Source: Sporofaciens musculi (GTDB lineage: Bacteria; Bacillota; Clostridia; Lachnospirales; Lachnospiraceae). From it: a stretch of DNA of 64,000 bases. Numbering within the stretch: position 1 is the stretch's first letter; every line of letters begins with the position of its first letter. The translations under genes and the position numbers were made by a program. The stretch spans positions 1,922,501 through 1,986,500 of the forward strand of contig NZ_WUQX01000001.1 of the NCBI RefSeq assembly GCF_009830285.1, written 5' to 3'. A model generated the notes under the pieces. That model was given only the letters and a program-made list of their open reading frames with translations. It had not been told where the DNA came from and ran no database searches. Of the stretch, positions 7,640 through 16,971 are shown piece by piece.

Positions 7640-9988
7640 ATGTCAGGAGTTACAACCTATGAAGCAATAGACGACCGGATTGCGGCGGATGCCATCATGA
7701 CCGATCATTCCCAGGGACTTGAGATTGTGGACGGCCATGCTGTGAAGGCGCCGGTAGACTATGAGGACCCTGACCATTTATATGACATGTTAATCGCCCG
7801 TATTCGTAAGTACCATCCATCTACGGACGTGACCATGATTAAGAAAGCCTATGAGCTGGCCCAGGAGGCACATGGGGATCAGTGCCGGAAGTCAGGGGAG
7901 CCCTATATTGTCCATCCTTTGTGGGTCGCAATCATTTTGGCGGACCTTGAGATGGATAAGGAGACGATTGCTGCTGGAATCCTTCATGACGTGGTAGAGG
8001 ATACCCAGATCAGTGAGGATGAGATACGCAAGGATTTTGGGGATGATGTGGCTCTTTTGGTGGACGGCGTCACAAAGCTGGGGAGGCTTTCTTATTCTTC
8101 AGACAAATTAGACGTCCAGGCGGAGAATCTGCGCAAGATGTTTCTTGCCATGGCGAAGGATATACGGGTTATTATTATCAAGCTTGCCGACCGCCTGCAC
8201 AATTTAAGGACCCTGCAGTTTATGAAGCCGGCAAAGCAGAAGGAGAAGGCCAGAGAGACCATGGATATCTATGCGCCTATCGCCCAGAGGCTCGGTATCT
8301 CTAAGATTAAGACGGAGCTTGACGATTTGGCGTTAAAGTACTCTCAGCCGGAGGTCTTTTTCGATCTTGTTGACCAGATCAACACCAGAAAGATGGAACG
8401 GGAGGAGTTTGTTCAGCAGATTGTTGAGGAGGTTTCCTCCCACATGGGGAATGTTAATATCAAGGCTCAGGTCAGCGGACGTGTGAAGCATTTCTTCAGT
8501 ATTTACAAGAAAATGGTCAACCAGGATAAGACGGTGGATCAGATCTATGATCTTTTTGCAGTACGCATCATTGTGGAGTCGGTGAGGGACTGCTATGCCG
8601 CTCTTGGTGTGATTCATGAGCTGTATACCCCGATTCCGGGGCGTTTCAAGGATTATATCGCCATGCCAAAGCCCAATATGTACCAATCCCTGCACACTAC
8701 CTTGATGAGTTCTGTTGGGCAGCCCTTTGAGATTCAGATTCGGACAGAGGAGATGCACAAGACTGCCGAGTATGGAATTGCCGCCCACTGGAAATATAAG
8801 GAGTCCGGAGACGGCAAAAAGAGTGTGAAGGCCCAGGAGGAGGAAAAGCTAAGCTGGCTTCGCCAGATTCTGGAGTGGCAGAGGGACATGTCGGATAATC
8901 GGGAATTCATGAGCCTGATTAAAGGAGATTTGGACCTTTTCGCGGAGGACGTGTACTGCTTTACCCCCCAGGGGGATGTGAAGAATCTTCCTAATGGCTC
9001 TACGCCCATTGATTTTGCCTATATCATTCACAGCGCCGTGGGCAATAAGATGGTGGGCGCAAGGGTGAACGGAAAGCTTGTTAATATTGATTACAAGATA
9101 CAGAACGGCGACAGGATTGAGATTCTGACTTCCCAGAATTCTAAGGGACCAAGCCGAGACTGGCTTGGCATTGTCAAAAGCACCCAGGCGAAGAATAAGA
9201 TTAACCAGTGGTTTAAGCGGGAGTTCAAGGAAGAGAATATCGTTAAGGGTAAGGAATTGATTGCCAGCTACTGCAGGACGAAGTCCATTGTACAAAGCAG
9301 CATTATGGCTGCCAGATATCAGGAGATCGTTCAGAAAAAGTACGGCTTCAAGGACTGGGATTCTGTTCTTGCGGCAATCGGACACGGCGGCTTAAAAGAA
9401 GGCCAGGTGGTGAACCGCTTGGTGGAGGAGTACAGTAAGGAGCATAAGCAGGAGCTTACGGATGAGGATGTGCTTGGAAAGGTCGCAGAAGCCTCCAAAA
9501 ATAAGGTGCATATTGCCAAGTCCAAGAGTGGGATTCTTGTGAAGGGAATCGATGACGTGGCTGTGCGGTTCTCCAGATGCTGTAATCCGGTTCCGGGGGA
9601 TGAGATTGTCGGTTTTGTCACAAGGGGAAGAGGCTTGTCCATTCACCGGACGGATTGTGTGAATATGCTACATTTAACAGAGCCGGAGAGGGCTCGTCTC
9701 ATTGAGGCAGAGTGGGAGAGCGAAGTTGCAGAGCAGGCGGGTGGACAGTATCTGGCAGAGGTAAAGATATATGCCTATGACAAAAAGGGTTTGCTGCTTG
9801 AGATGTCCAGAATCTTTACGGAGCAGAATGTGGATGTGAAGTCTATGAACGTGCGGACCAGCAAGAAGCAGGGGACTGCCACTATTGAGACTGGTTTTAT
9901 CGTACACGGAAGGGAAGAACTTGACAAGGTAATTAAGAAGCTTCTCCAATTGGAGGATATCATTGATATTGAAAGGACGACAGGTTAA
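7640..9988 (+). CDS. relA: Bifunctional (p)ppGpp synthetase/hydrolase RelA/SpoT
   Basis: A full-length Rel enzyme of 782 residues that makes and degrades (p)ppGpp in the stringent response. The order of domains is an HD hydrolase (ILHDVVEDT near residue 115, with AHGDQCRKSGEPYIVHP before it), a nucleotidyl-transferase domain (YIAMPKPNMYQSLHT), TGS (VYCFTPQGDVKNLPNGSTPIDFAY around 440-500), a helical/zinc-finger region with RCCNPVPGD, and a C-terminal ACT domain from about 705. An unusual N-terminal extension of about 45 residues precedes the HD domain. ATG 7640 follows GGGAGGAGG. Confidence 0.97.
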   Translation: MSGVTTYEAIDDRIAADAIMTDHSQGLEIVDGHAVKAPVDYEDPDHLYDMLIARIRKYHPSTDVTMIKKAYELAQEAHGDQCRKSGEPYIVHPLWVAIILADLEMDKETIAAGILHDVVEDTQISEDEIRKDFGDDVALLVDGVTKLGRLSYSSDKLDVQAENLRKMFLAMAKDIRVIIIKLADRLHNLRTLQFMKPAKQKEKARETMDIYAPIAQRLGISKIKTELDDLALKYSQPEVFFDLVDQINTRKMEREEFVQQIVEEVSSHMGNVNIKAQVSGRVKHFFSIYKKMVNQDKTVDQIYDLFAVRIIVESVRDCYAALGVIHELYTPIPGRFKDYIAMPKPNMYQSLHTTLMSSVGQPFEIQIRTEEMHKTAEYGIAAHWKYKESGDGKKSVKAQEEEKLSWLRQILEWQRDMSDNREFMSLIKGDLDLFAEDVYCFTPQGDVKNLPNGSTPIDFAYIIHSAVGNKMVGARVNGKLVNIDYKIQNGDRIEILTSQNSKGPSRDWLGIVKSTQAKNKINQWFKREFKEENIVKGKELIASYCRTKSIVQSSIMAARYQEIVQKKYGFKDWDSVLAAIGHGGLKEGQVVNRLVEEYSKEHKQELTDEDVLGKVAEASKNKVHIAKSKSGILVKGIDDVAVRFSRCCNPVPGDEIVGFVTRGRGLSIHRTDCVNMLHLTEPERARLIEAEWESEVAEQAGGQYLAEVKIYAYDKKGLLLEMSRIFTEQNVDVKSMNVRTSKKQGTATIETGFIVHGREELDKVIKKLLQLEDIIDIERTTG

Positions 9989-9995
9989 TTAGAAG

Positions 9996-10616
9996 ATGAA
10001 AGTAGAGAGATTTTTAATTGGGATTATCAGTACGAATTGTTATCTGGCGATTAATGAGGAGACAAAACAGACGGTTGTAATCGACCCTGCAGCCAGCCCG
10101 TCGTCGCTTATGAACCATATTAAGAGCGAAGGGCTTACCATAGAGGCAATCCTTCTCACCCACGGACATTTTGACCATACCATGGGACTTGACGGGTTCT
10201 TAAAGGAGTATGACGTTCCGGTCTATGTCCATGAGGGAGATAAGGAGATTTTAGCTGACCCAGGATTTAATCTGTCCTCCAGCTATACGTCAGGCTTTAC
10301 CTTTTCCGATGCAAAATATCTCCATGGGGGAGAGACGTTAAGCTTTGCAGGCTACGACTTCCAGGTGCTCCATACGCCGGGGCATACGCCGGGAGGCTGC
10401 TGTTATTATGTGAGGTCAGAGGGCGTGATCTTCAGCGGTGATACGCTGTTTGCAGGCTCGGTGGGACGGTCAGATTTTCCAGGAAGCAGCGGTTCTGATT
10501 TGATTCGTTCGATTCGTGAAAAATTACTTCCCCTGCCTGATGATACCCAGGTATATCCAGGACACATGGGGGAGACTACAATCGGTCAGGAGAGAGGTTT
10601 TAATCCCTTTCTGTAG
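9996..10616 (+). CDS. MBL-fold metallo-hydrolase (glyoxalase II-like)
   Basis: A 206-residue metallo-beta-lactamase-fold hydrolase. The metal-binding motif THGHFDHTMG lies near residue 55, with further ligands in HTPGHTPGGCC, FSGDTLF and PGHMGETT. It resembles hydroxyacylglutathione hydrolase-like proteins that follow relA in many clostridia, but the substrate is not known. It starts seven bases after relA and is probably co-translated with it. Confidence 0.9.
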   Translation: MKVERFLIGIISTNCYLAINEETKQTVVIDPAASPSSLMNHIKSEGLTIEAILLTHGHFDHTMGLDGFLKEYDVPVYVHEGDKEILADPGFNLSSSYTSGFTFSDAKYLHGGETLSFAGYDFQVLHTPGHTPGGCCYYVRSEGVIFSGDTLFAGSVGRSDFPGSSGSDLIRSIREKLLPLPDDTQVYPGHMGETTIGQERGFNPFL

Positions 10617-10631
10617 AATGGAGTAACAGAA

Positions 10632-12155
10632 ATGATTCAAGTGATTTGTAAGAGTGATGCGTATACTTATAATGTGTACCATATGATAAAGGCTTTCTTT
10701 CCGTCCAAGAAGATTACTTCTGAGACGGAGGAGGAAGCCTCTCATTATGTTGCGGTGAGATTGCCTGATTCAGAGTGTATTATGATTGGGGAAGAACAGC
10801 TTAAAGAAGCGGCCGGCGGGCAATACGAAGATGACGGTAAACAGACGGAAGCTCAGATAAAGTACTGGATTGACGTCTTCCTTTATGAAGAACTTAGGAA
10901 ATTAACGGGACAAGCCCTGGCGTGGGGAATTCTAACCGGCGTCAGGCCCACTAAGATTGCTATGCAGAAGCTGGAGGAAGGATGGGACAGGGACAGCTTT
11001 GTTCCCTGGTTTCAGGAGGAGTGTAAGGTAAGCCGCCAGAAAGCTGAGCTTTCTTTTGAGGTTGCAAGGCGGGAGAGACGCTTGCTTGGCTTGTTGGACT
11101 GTGAGACAGGGTACAGCCTCTATGTAGGGATTCCCTTCTGCCCTTCTGTGTGCGCCTACTGCTCCTTTAGCTCTGGTGCGTTAGATGACTGGAAGGAGAG
11201 AATCTGGGATTATCTTCATGCCCTTCAGAAGGAGTTGTCATTTATTGGGGAGCGGTGTAAGGGGCAAAAGCTTAATACCATTTATATAGGCGGCGGCACG
11301 CCTACCACGCTGACGGCAGAACAGCTTGAGTCTCTTTTGGCCTGTATTGACGCACATTTTTCCAGAGAACATTTATTAGAATATACGGTGGAGGCGGGAC
11401 GGCCGGACAGTATCACAAAGGAGAAGCTCATGGTATTGAAAGCTCATGGTGTCACCCGCATTTCCATCAATCCCCAGAGTATGCAGCAGAAGACCCTTGA
11501 CAGAATCGGGCGGAGGCATCGGGTGGAGGAGATTGTAGAAGCCTATGAACTGGCTCGCCGGGTGGGATTTGACAATATCAATATGGACTTGATTGCAGGT
11601 CTTCCAGGAGAGAGGGCAGCGGACATGGCGGATACCCTTGAGCAAATCCGTGAGCTTGGGCCGGACAGCCTGACGGTACATTCTCTGGCCATTAAGAGAG
11701 CGGCGAAGCTTGAGTTTGGAGATTTGAATGCAGATGCAAAAGAGATTTCATGTACCTTGTCAGAAATGATTAGGATGGCCAGAAAGACGGCCTGCGAGAT
11801 GGGGCTTTTTCCTTATTATCTGTACAGGCAGAAGAATATTGCGGGGAATTTTGAGAATGTTGGCTATGCTAAGGAGGGCAAGGCAGGCATTTACAATGTT
11901 CTGATTATGGAGGAGAAACAGTCCATTATTGCGGCGGGGGCAGGGGCGCAAACGAAGCTGGCGCTTAAGGAGGCAGTTCTAGTACCGGGCAGTAAAAAGA
12001 AGAAAATGACCCGTCTTTTGCGGATTGAGAATGTGAAGGATGTGGCACAGTATATTGAGAGAATTGATGAGATGATTAGTCGTAAGGAAGCGGTTCTGTT
12101 ACTGTTCACTCCTGAGCCGTGCACTACGCTGCACGGCTACAGGCCAGTACGGTAA
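10632..12155 (+). CDS. hemZ: Oxygen-independent coproporphyrinogen III oxidase-like HemZ
   Basis: A 507-residue radical SAM protein of the HemN/HemZ group. An N-terminal region of about 160 residues is followed by the cluster motif CPSVCAYCSF near residue 170 (CxxxCxxC) and the SAM-binding IYIGGGTPTTL. HemZ was named from Bacillus for anaerobic coproporphyrinogen oxidation. Many family members in organisms without a haem pathway have no proven role, and none of the other haem genes is in this window. The gene follows the MBL hydrolase by 15 bases. Confidence 0.9.
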   Translation: MIQVICKSDAYTYNVYHMIKAFFPSKKITSETEEEASHYVAVRLPDSECIMIGEEQLKEAAGGQYEDDGKQTEAQIKYWIDVFLYEELRKLTGQALAWGILTGVRPTKIAMQKLEEGWDRDSFVPWFQEECKVSRQKAELSFEVARRERRLLGLLDCETGYSLYVGIPFCPSVCAYCSFSSGALDDWKERIWDYLHALQKELSFIGERCKGQKLNTIYIGGGTPTTLTAEQLESLLACIDAHFSREHLLEYTVEAGRPDSITKEKLMVLKAHGVTRISINPQSMQQKTLDRIGRRHRVEEIVEAYELARRVGFDNINMDLIAGLPGERAADMADTLEQIRELGPDSLTVHSLAIKRAAKLEFGDLNADAKEISCTLSEMIRMARKTACEMGLFPYYLYRQKNIAGNFENVGYAKEGKAGIYNVLIMEEKQSIIAAGAGAQTKLALKEAVLVPGSKKKKMTRLLRIENVKDVAQYIERIDEMISRKEAVLLLFTPEPCTTLHGYRPVR

Positions 12156-12164
12156 TGGGGTCAG

Positions 12165-12241
12165 AATCCGGCCTCTTGCCGTAAGGCAACTTTAAATAGG
12201 CCGGATTCGTTACTGTGAACACCATGGGTGTGAACAGTAAC
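12165..12241 (+). terminator. Two stacked inverted repeats between hemZ and hisS
   Basis: AATCCGGCCT (12165-12174) pairs with AGGCCGGATT (12198-12207) around a small TTGCC/GGCAA hairpin. Immediately after, GTTACTGT (12209-12216) pairs with ACAGTAAC (12234-12241). They lie before the hisS promoter, so they probably end the hemZ transcript, though neither has a long T run. No T-box specifier or antiterminator consensus was found. Confidence 0.5.
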
Positions 12242-12279
12242 GCGGTTCTTTGAGTCATGAGCAGACCCAAGGAAACGGC

Positions 12280-12307
12280 TTGAAAAAGTTGAAAAATTTG
12301 ATATAAT
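12280..12307 (+). promoter_or_regulatory. Promoter of hisS-aspS
   Basis: -35 TTGAAA (12280-12285), a 16-bp spacer and TATAAT (12302-12307), 28 bases before the hisS start. A single transcript for hisS and aspS is expected because only 28 bases separate them. Confidence 0.7.
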
Positions 12308-12334
12308 GAAAACACAAAAATAAGGAGAACGAAT

Positions 12335-13600
12335 ATGGCGTTAAAGAAGAAACCCGTCACGGGAATGAAGGACATGCTTCCCCGTGAGATGGAGATTCGG
12401 GACTATGTGATACAACTGATTAAGGACACTTATAAGACCTATGGCTTTATGTCCATAGAGACGCCCTGTGTGGAGCACATCGAGAATCTGTGCAGCAAAC
12501 AGGGAGGAGATAACGAGAAGCTGATTTTCAAGATTTTAAAACGGGGCGAGAAGTTAAAGCTTGAATCAGCAAAAGAGGAAAACGACCTGGTGGACGGCGG
12601 GCTTCGCTATGACCTGACGGTTCCCCTTGCCCGTTATTATTCCAACCATGCCAATGAACTGCCCTCTCCCTTTAAGGCTCTCCAGATTGGGAATGTGTGG
12701 CGTGCCGATCGTCCCCAGAAGGGGCGGTTTCGCCAGTTTATGCAATGTGATATCGACATTCTTGGGGAAGCCTCTAACTTGGCGGAGATTGAGCTGATTC
12801 TTGCCACTACGGCAATGCTTGGGAAACTGGATTTTCAGAATTTTACGGTTTGTATCAATGACCGCAATATTTTAAAAGCTATGGCAAAGTACAGTGGTTT
12901 TAAAGAGGAAGACTATGACGAGGTATTTATTATCCTGGATAAGATGGATAAAATCGGCGCCCAAGGGGTTGCGTCAGAGCTTCAGGAGATGGGGTATGAC
13001 AAGGAGAAGACGGATGCTTATCTTAAGCTTTTCGGGGAAGTGACTCCGGATGTAGAGGGAATTCGTTACTTAAAAGGTAAGCTTGGAGACTGTCTGCCGG
13101 ATAAGACGGCGGATGGGATGGAGATGATTATTTCAAGCGTGGAGGCCGCTAAGGAATGTGAGTTTAAGATTAGCTTCGACCCAACCCTGGTTCGGGGACA
13201 GTCCTACTATACAGGAACCATTTTTGAGGTGCGTATGGATGATTTCGGCGGTTCTGTAGCAGGAGGGGGACGCTATGACCAGATGATTGGTAAGTTTACC
13301 GGACAGGACACGCCAGCATGCGGGTTCTCTATTGGTTTTGAACGGATTGTCATGCTGCTTCTGGAAAATGGATATGAGGCGCCAAAGCAAGGGTTAAAGA
13401 AGGCCTATCTGCTGGATAAAAAGATGCCAAGAGAAGGGCTTCTTAAGATTCTTGCCCTTGCGAGGGCAGACCGAGAAGCAGGGGGTCAGGTGTTGATTGT
13501 GAATATGAAGAAGAATAAGAAATTTCAGAAGGAGCAGCTTTTAGAGGAAGGATACCAGGAGATTGTCGATTGTTTTGAGGATTCTTACGACAAGTTATAA
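12335..13600 (+). CDS. hisS: Histidyl-tRNA synthetase
   Basis: A class II aminoacyl-tRNA synthetase of 421 residues that charges tRNA-His. It shows the HisRS N terminus (GMKDMLPREMEIRDYV), the motif 2 region (FRQFMQCDIDILGE), the histidine-binding LVRGQSYYTGTIFE and the motif 3 stretch GGGRYDQMIGKF. The C-terminal anticodon-binding domain is present but short. ATG 12335 follows AAGGAG. Forms an operon with aspS. Confidence 0.96.
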   Translation: MALKKKPVTGMKDMLPREMEIRDYVIQLIKDTYKTYGFMSIETPCVEHIENLCSKQGGDNEKLIFKILKRGEKLKLESAKEENDLVDGGLRYDLTVPLARYYSNHANELPSPFKALQIGNVWRADRPQKGRFRQFMQCDIDILGEASNLAEIELILATTAMLGKLDFQNFTVCINDRNILKAMAKYSGFKEEDYDEVFIILDKMDKIGAQGVASELQEMGYDKEKTDAYLKLFGEVTPDVEGIRYLKGKLGDCLPDKTADGMEMIISSVEAAKECEFKISFDPTLVRGQSYYTGTIFEVRMDDFGGSVAGGGRYDQMIGKFTGQDTPACGFSIGFERIVMLLLENGYEAPKQGLKKAYLLDKKMPREGLLKILALARADREAGGQVLIVNMKKNKKFQKEQLLEEGYQEIVDCFEDSYDKL

Positions 13601-13628
13601 ACGATTTCACAAAAAAAGGAGATAAAAT

Positions 13629-15428
13629 ATGGCAGAGTCAATGCAGGGATTAAAGAGAACCCACAGGTGCGCAGAATTGTCCGCCGCTAATGTGGGGGAG
13701 ACAGTAACCATTATGGGATGGGTGCAGAAGAACCGGAATAAGGGCGGTTTGGTGTTCGTGGATGTGAGGGACCGCTCCGGAATCATCCAGGTGGTGTTTG
13801 AGGAAGGAAAGTCGGACGCAGAGTTAATCGAGAAGGCGGCGAAGCTTCGGGCTGAGTTTGTGGTTGCTATTGTAGGACGGGTTGAAAAGCGTTCCGGCGC
13901 AGGCAATGAGAAGCTGGCCACAGGAGAGATTGAGGTGATTCCAGAGCAGATGCGGATTCTGTCTGAATCCGAGACACCGCCCTTTCCGATTGAGGAGAAC
14001 TCTAAGACCAAGGAGGAGGTGCGCCTGAAATACAGGTATCTGGACTTAAGAAGGCCGGATCTTCAGAGAAATCTGATGATGCGAAGCCGCGTTGCCACTC
14101 TTACCCGTCAGTTTCTGTCGGAAGAAGGCTTCTGCGAGATTGAGACGCCGGTTTTGATTGGAAGCACACCAGAGGGTGCCAGGGATTATCTGGTGCCAAG
14201 CCGTATCCATCAGGGGAATTTCTATGCGCTGCCTCAGTCGCCTCAGCTTTTTAAACAGCTTTTAATGTGCGCAGGGTATGACCGCTATTTTCAAATTGCT
14301 AAATGCTTCCGTGACGAGGACTTAAGGGCTGACCGTCAGCCGGAGTTTACCCAGATTGACATGGAGTTGTCTTTTGTGGATGTGGACGACGTGATTGAGA
14401 TTAATGAGAGACTGTTGGCGAAGCTGTTTAAAGAGGTTCTGGATATTGAGGTAACGCTTCCTATTCCGAGGATGACCTGGCAGGAGGCCATGGACCGCTT
14501 TGGCTCTGATAAGCCGGATATTCGTTTTGGAATGGAGCTTCATGATGTGACAGAGGTTGTGAAGGACTGTGAGTTCGCGGTTTTTAAAGGCGCTATTGAA
14601 AACGGTGGTTCTGTCCGTGGGATTAACGCCAAAGGGCAGGGAGGTATGCCCCGCAAGAAGATTGACAAGCTGGTGTCCTTTGCCAAGGATTACGGTGCAA
14701 AAGGGCTTGCCTATATTGCTGTCCAGGAGGATGGAACGGCTAAGTCGTCTTTTTCAAAGTTCATGAAGGATGAGGAGATGTCTGCCCTGATGACAGCCAT
14801 GGGCGCAGACAAAGGGGATCTTCTTTTGTTCGCGGCAGATAAAAATACGGTTGTATGGGACGTCTTAGGCGCCCTTCGTTTAGAGCTTGCCCGTCAGATG
14901 GAGCTGCTTGATAAGAGTGAGTATAAATTCCTGTGGGTGACAGAGTTCCCGCTTTTAGAGTGGAATGAAGAACAGAATAGGTACACGGCGAAGCACCATC
15001 CTTTTACCATGCCTATGGAGGAGGACCTTGTATATATCGACAGTGAGCCTGGCCGAGTGCGAGCGAAGGCATATGATATCGTGCTGAACGGCAATGAGAT
15101 TGGCGGAGGAAGCGTGAGAATCTTTAATCCTGAGATTCAGAGCAAGATGTTTGAGGTGCTTGGGTTTACGCCGGAGCAGGCCAATGAGCAGTTCGGTTTT
15201 CTTCTGACAGCCTTTAAGTATGGCGTGCCGCCTCACGCGGGACTTGCCTATGGGCTTGACAGGCTGGTAATGCTGATGGCGAAGGAGGACAGTATCAGGG
15301 ATGTAATCGCATTCCCGAAGGTGAAGGATGCGTCGGATTTGATGACAGAGGCGCCGACGGCTGTGGATAAAAAGCAGCTTGAGGAACTGGGGCTTTCGAT
15401 TGTGAGAGAGAAGGTTAAGCAGGAATAA
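13629..15428 (+). CDS. aspS: Aspartyl-tRNA synthetase
   Basis: A complete bacterial-type AspRS of 599 residues. The N-terminal OB-fold anticodon domain (GWVQKNRNKGGLVFVDVRDRSG) precedes the class II core with motif 2 (FRDEDLRADRQPEFTQID), the bacterial GAD insertion (about 285-420) and motif 3 (GLAYGLDRLVMLMA). ATG 13629 follows AAAAAAGGAG. This is the last housekeeping gene before the disrupted fic locus. Confidence 0.97.
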   Translation: MAESMQGLKRTHRCAELSAANVGETVTIMGWVQKNRNKGGLVFVDVRDRSGIIQVVFEEGKSDAELIEKAAKLRAEFVVAIVGRVEKRSGAGNEKLATGEIEVIPEQMRILSESETPPFPIEENSKTKEEVRLKYRYLDLRRPDLQRNLMMRSRVATLTRQFLSEEGFCEIETPVLIGSTPEGARDYLVPSRIHQGNFYALPQSPQLFKQLLMCAGYDRYFQIAKCFRDEDLRADRQPEFTQIDMELSFVDVDDVIEINERLLAKLFKEVLDIEVTLPIPRMTWQEAMDRFGSDKPDIRFGMELHDVTEVVKDCEFAVFKGAIENGGSVRGINAKGQGGMPRKKIDKLVSFAKDYGAKGLAYIAVQEDGTAKSSFSKFMKDEEMSALMTAMGADKGDLLLFAADKNTVVWDVLGALRLELARQMELLDKSEYKFLWVTEFPLLEWNEEQNRYTAKHHPFTMPMEEDLVYIDSEPGRVRAKAYDIVLNGNEIGGGSVRIFNPEIQSKMFEVLGFTPEQANEQFGFLLTAFKYGVPPHAGLAYGLDRLVMLMAKEDSIRDVIAFPKVKDASDLMTEAPTAVDKKQLEELGLSIVREKVKQE

Positions 15429-15484
15429 ATAGGTTAAATCGGATAGGGAGAAATCCAAACGAACAGAATGTTTGACTGTCTTGC

Positions 15485-15545
15485 CCTTTACTTTTCCACA
15501 AAGGAACCTTTACTTTTCGGTTTTTTAGGGTATAATAAGTAAAGG
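15485..15545 (+). promoter_or_regulatory. Promoter with repeated operator-like boxes before the HTH-Fic gene
   Basis: A promoter -35 TTTACT (15509-15514), 16-bp spacer, -10 TATAAT (15531-15536). The box CCTTTACTTTTC occurs at 15485-15496 and again at 15507-15518, exactly 22 bp apart, and its inverse AAGTAAAGG lies at 15537-15545 just past the -10. Boxes spaced about two helical turns and flanking the promoter fit autorepression by the HTH domain encoded directly downstream. Confidence 0.6.
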
Positions 15546-15560
15546 AAGAAGGTGAATGCT

Positions 15561-16302
15561 ATGATTTCATATTCCGGTCTGCTGCAAAAACTGGATGAAA
15601 AAGGTTTGACGAAAACTGCACTGGCTAAGGAGCTTGGTATTTCCTCCCGTACCGTGGCAAAAATCGGACGGAGAGAGAAAATCGCCGATTATGTTCTTGA
15701 AAAAATGGCTGCTTTCGGTTGTCCTGCTGATGAACTATGCCAGTCCATTTCGGATAACAGTTTGCTCCAAACGCTAAGAGATGAGAAAAACATCCGTATG
15801 TCAGGGGGGGTTGTACCATGAACTTCAAGTACGGATGACCTATAACTCCAACCACATAGAGGGCAGCAAACTCAGTGAAGATCAGACTAGGCTGATATTT
15901 GAGACAAACACAATAGACATCGGAGAAGGAATCCCTGTTGATGACATTATCGAAACTGTCAATCATTTTCGAGCCATTGACTTTTGTATAGATGTGGCGG
16001 AAGAACCGCTTACCGAGGATATCATCAAAGAACTGCACCGCATTTTGAAGCAAAGCACAAAGGATTCCACGCTTGCATGGTTTGCCGTTGGGGATTACAA
16101 GAAAAGAGCCAATATGGTCGGCGGCCATGAAACGGTAAAGCCGAAAGAGGTTGCTCCACGCATAAAAGTTCTGCTTTCCGAATATGAAGCCAAAACTGCT
16201 GTCACGATTAATGATATCATTTGCTTCCATTACGCGTTTGAACGTATTCATCCCTTCCAGGATGGAAATGTAACACAGAGACACCAGCAGAAAGCAGCGT
16301 AA
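15561..16302 (+). pseudogene. HTH-Fic AMP-transferase, frameshifted and truncated
   Basis: One gene read in two frames. Bases 15561-15821 encode an XRE-like HTH domain (ALAKELGISSRTVAKI). In the next frame, up to 16302, lies a Fic domain with LTYNSNHIEG-like MTYNSNHIEGSKL and FHYAFERIHPFQDGN. Removing one base from the G7 run at 15804-15810 joins them smoothly (RMSGGLYHELQV), so the split is a frameshift. The catalytic HPFxxGNGR motif stops after GGAAAT (about 16269) and continues as unrelated VTQRHQQKAA to TAA, marking the left boundary of the conjugative element. The missing part would include the catalytic arginine, so no adenylylation activity is expected. An alternative GTG start exists at 15552. 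Confidence 0.85.
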
Positions 16303-16347
16303 CAGCGGCAGACTGCTTTGTACATAAAATTGAATAGTGTATATGCC

Positions 16348-16389
16348 AAAGGACATTTCATCTTTTATTTAGGTGGATGTCCTTTTTTT
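16348..16389 (+). terminator. Terminator near the left end of the ICE
   Basis: The perfect stem AAAGGACAT (16348-16356) / ATGTCCTTT (16377-16385) runs into a T tract. It would stop transcription entering the element from the chromosomal fic side. Confidence 0.75.
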
Positions 16390-16419
16390 GTACCCATTTT
16401 CAGGAGAAAGGAGATTCAC

Positions 16420-16941
16420 ATGGAATTAAACGAAATGGAAAAACGGCTGTTGTTTCAGGTTGAGGGCGACTATCAATCCAAAGTTCTGAACGAGCTTTAC
16501 ATGACTGCCCGGTACACAAAGAATCCCGAACAGCGAAAGGCGGCGGAAAGTCTGATGGCAAAACTGCGGGGTCTGACAGATGCCGAGTGTATGGACATAG
16601 TCCGGGATATTCAGAAGAATTACCATCTGCCCTACCCGGCCCGGACGATTGGGGAAAAAATTGCCGAGGCCAGGCAGCAATCCGGCGCAGAGAAATTGAA
16701 GGGGCATGACATCATGGCGCTGGAACGCTTTGACCCGGAGGTAAGACACATGATCGTCTTTGATGTGCTTTCAGGTGATTCCCCTGTGGGTGACAAGGGC
16801 GATAAGATGCGCCTGTTCCTTACGGATGCCGGCTATCAGAAACTCTTAGACAGCCAGGAACGGGGCGAAGTCAAACTGAAAAACCATGCGAAGGTCTCAG
16901 GCGGGCATCTCCACTATGACCGCAGGGATCGTGCCTTGTAA
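16420..16941 (+). CDS. Conserved ICE protein, first gene of the element
   Basis: A 173-residue soluble protein of unknown function. The N-terminal part is helical. The C-terminal 80 residues hold a domain with KGHDIMALERFDPEVRHMI and LFLTDAGYQKLLDSQERGEVK. The same domain is found in the IME2 gene at 43935-44452 (GHDLSGKERFRPETRHMI), so it is shared between unrelated backbones and lies next to a rep-like gene in both. ATG 16420 follows AGAAAGGAG. It precedes the rep-like gene by 30 bases and is probably co-transcribed with it. No reliable functional guess can be made. Confidence 0.75.
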   Translation: MELNEMEKRLLFQVEGDYQSKVLNELYMTARYTKNPEQRKAAESLMAKLRGLTDAECMDIVRDIQKNYHLPYPARTIGEKIAEARQQSGAEKLKGHDIMALERFDPEVRHMIVFDVLSGDSPVGDKGDKMRLFLTDAGYQKLLDSQERGEVKLKNHAKVSGGHLHYDRRDRAL

Positions 16942-16971
16942 CGGAAATAACCGGAGAAAGGAGGCTGTGAA

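Noticed and set aside
12156..12334. Possible T-box leader of hisS
   Set aside because: The hairpins lie upstream of the promoter at 12280-12307, and no T-box bulge consensus (such as GGTGG..CCGCG with antiterminator) is seen, so they cannot be part of the hisS transcript from that promoter.
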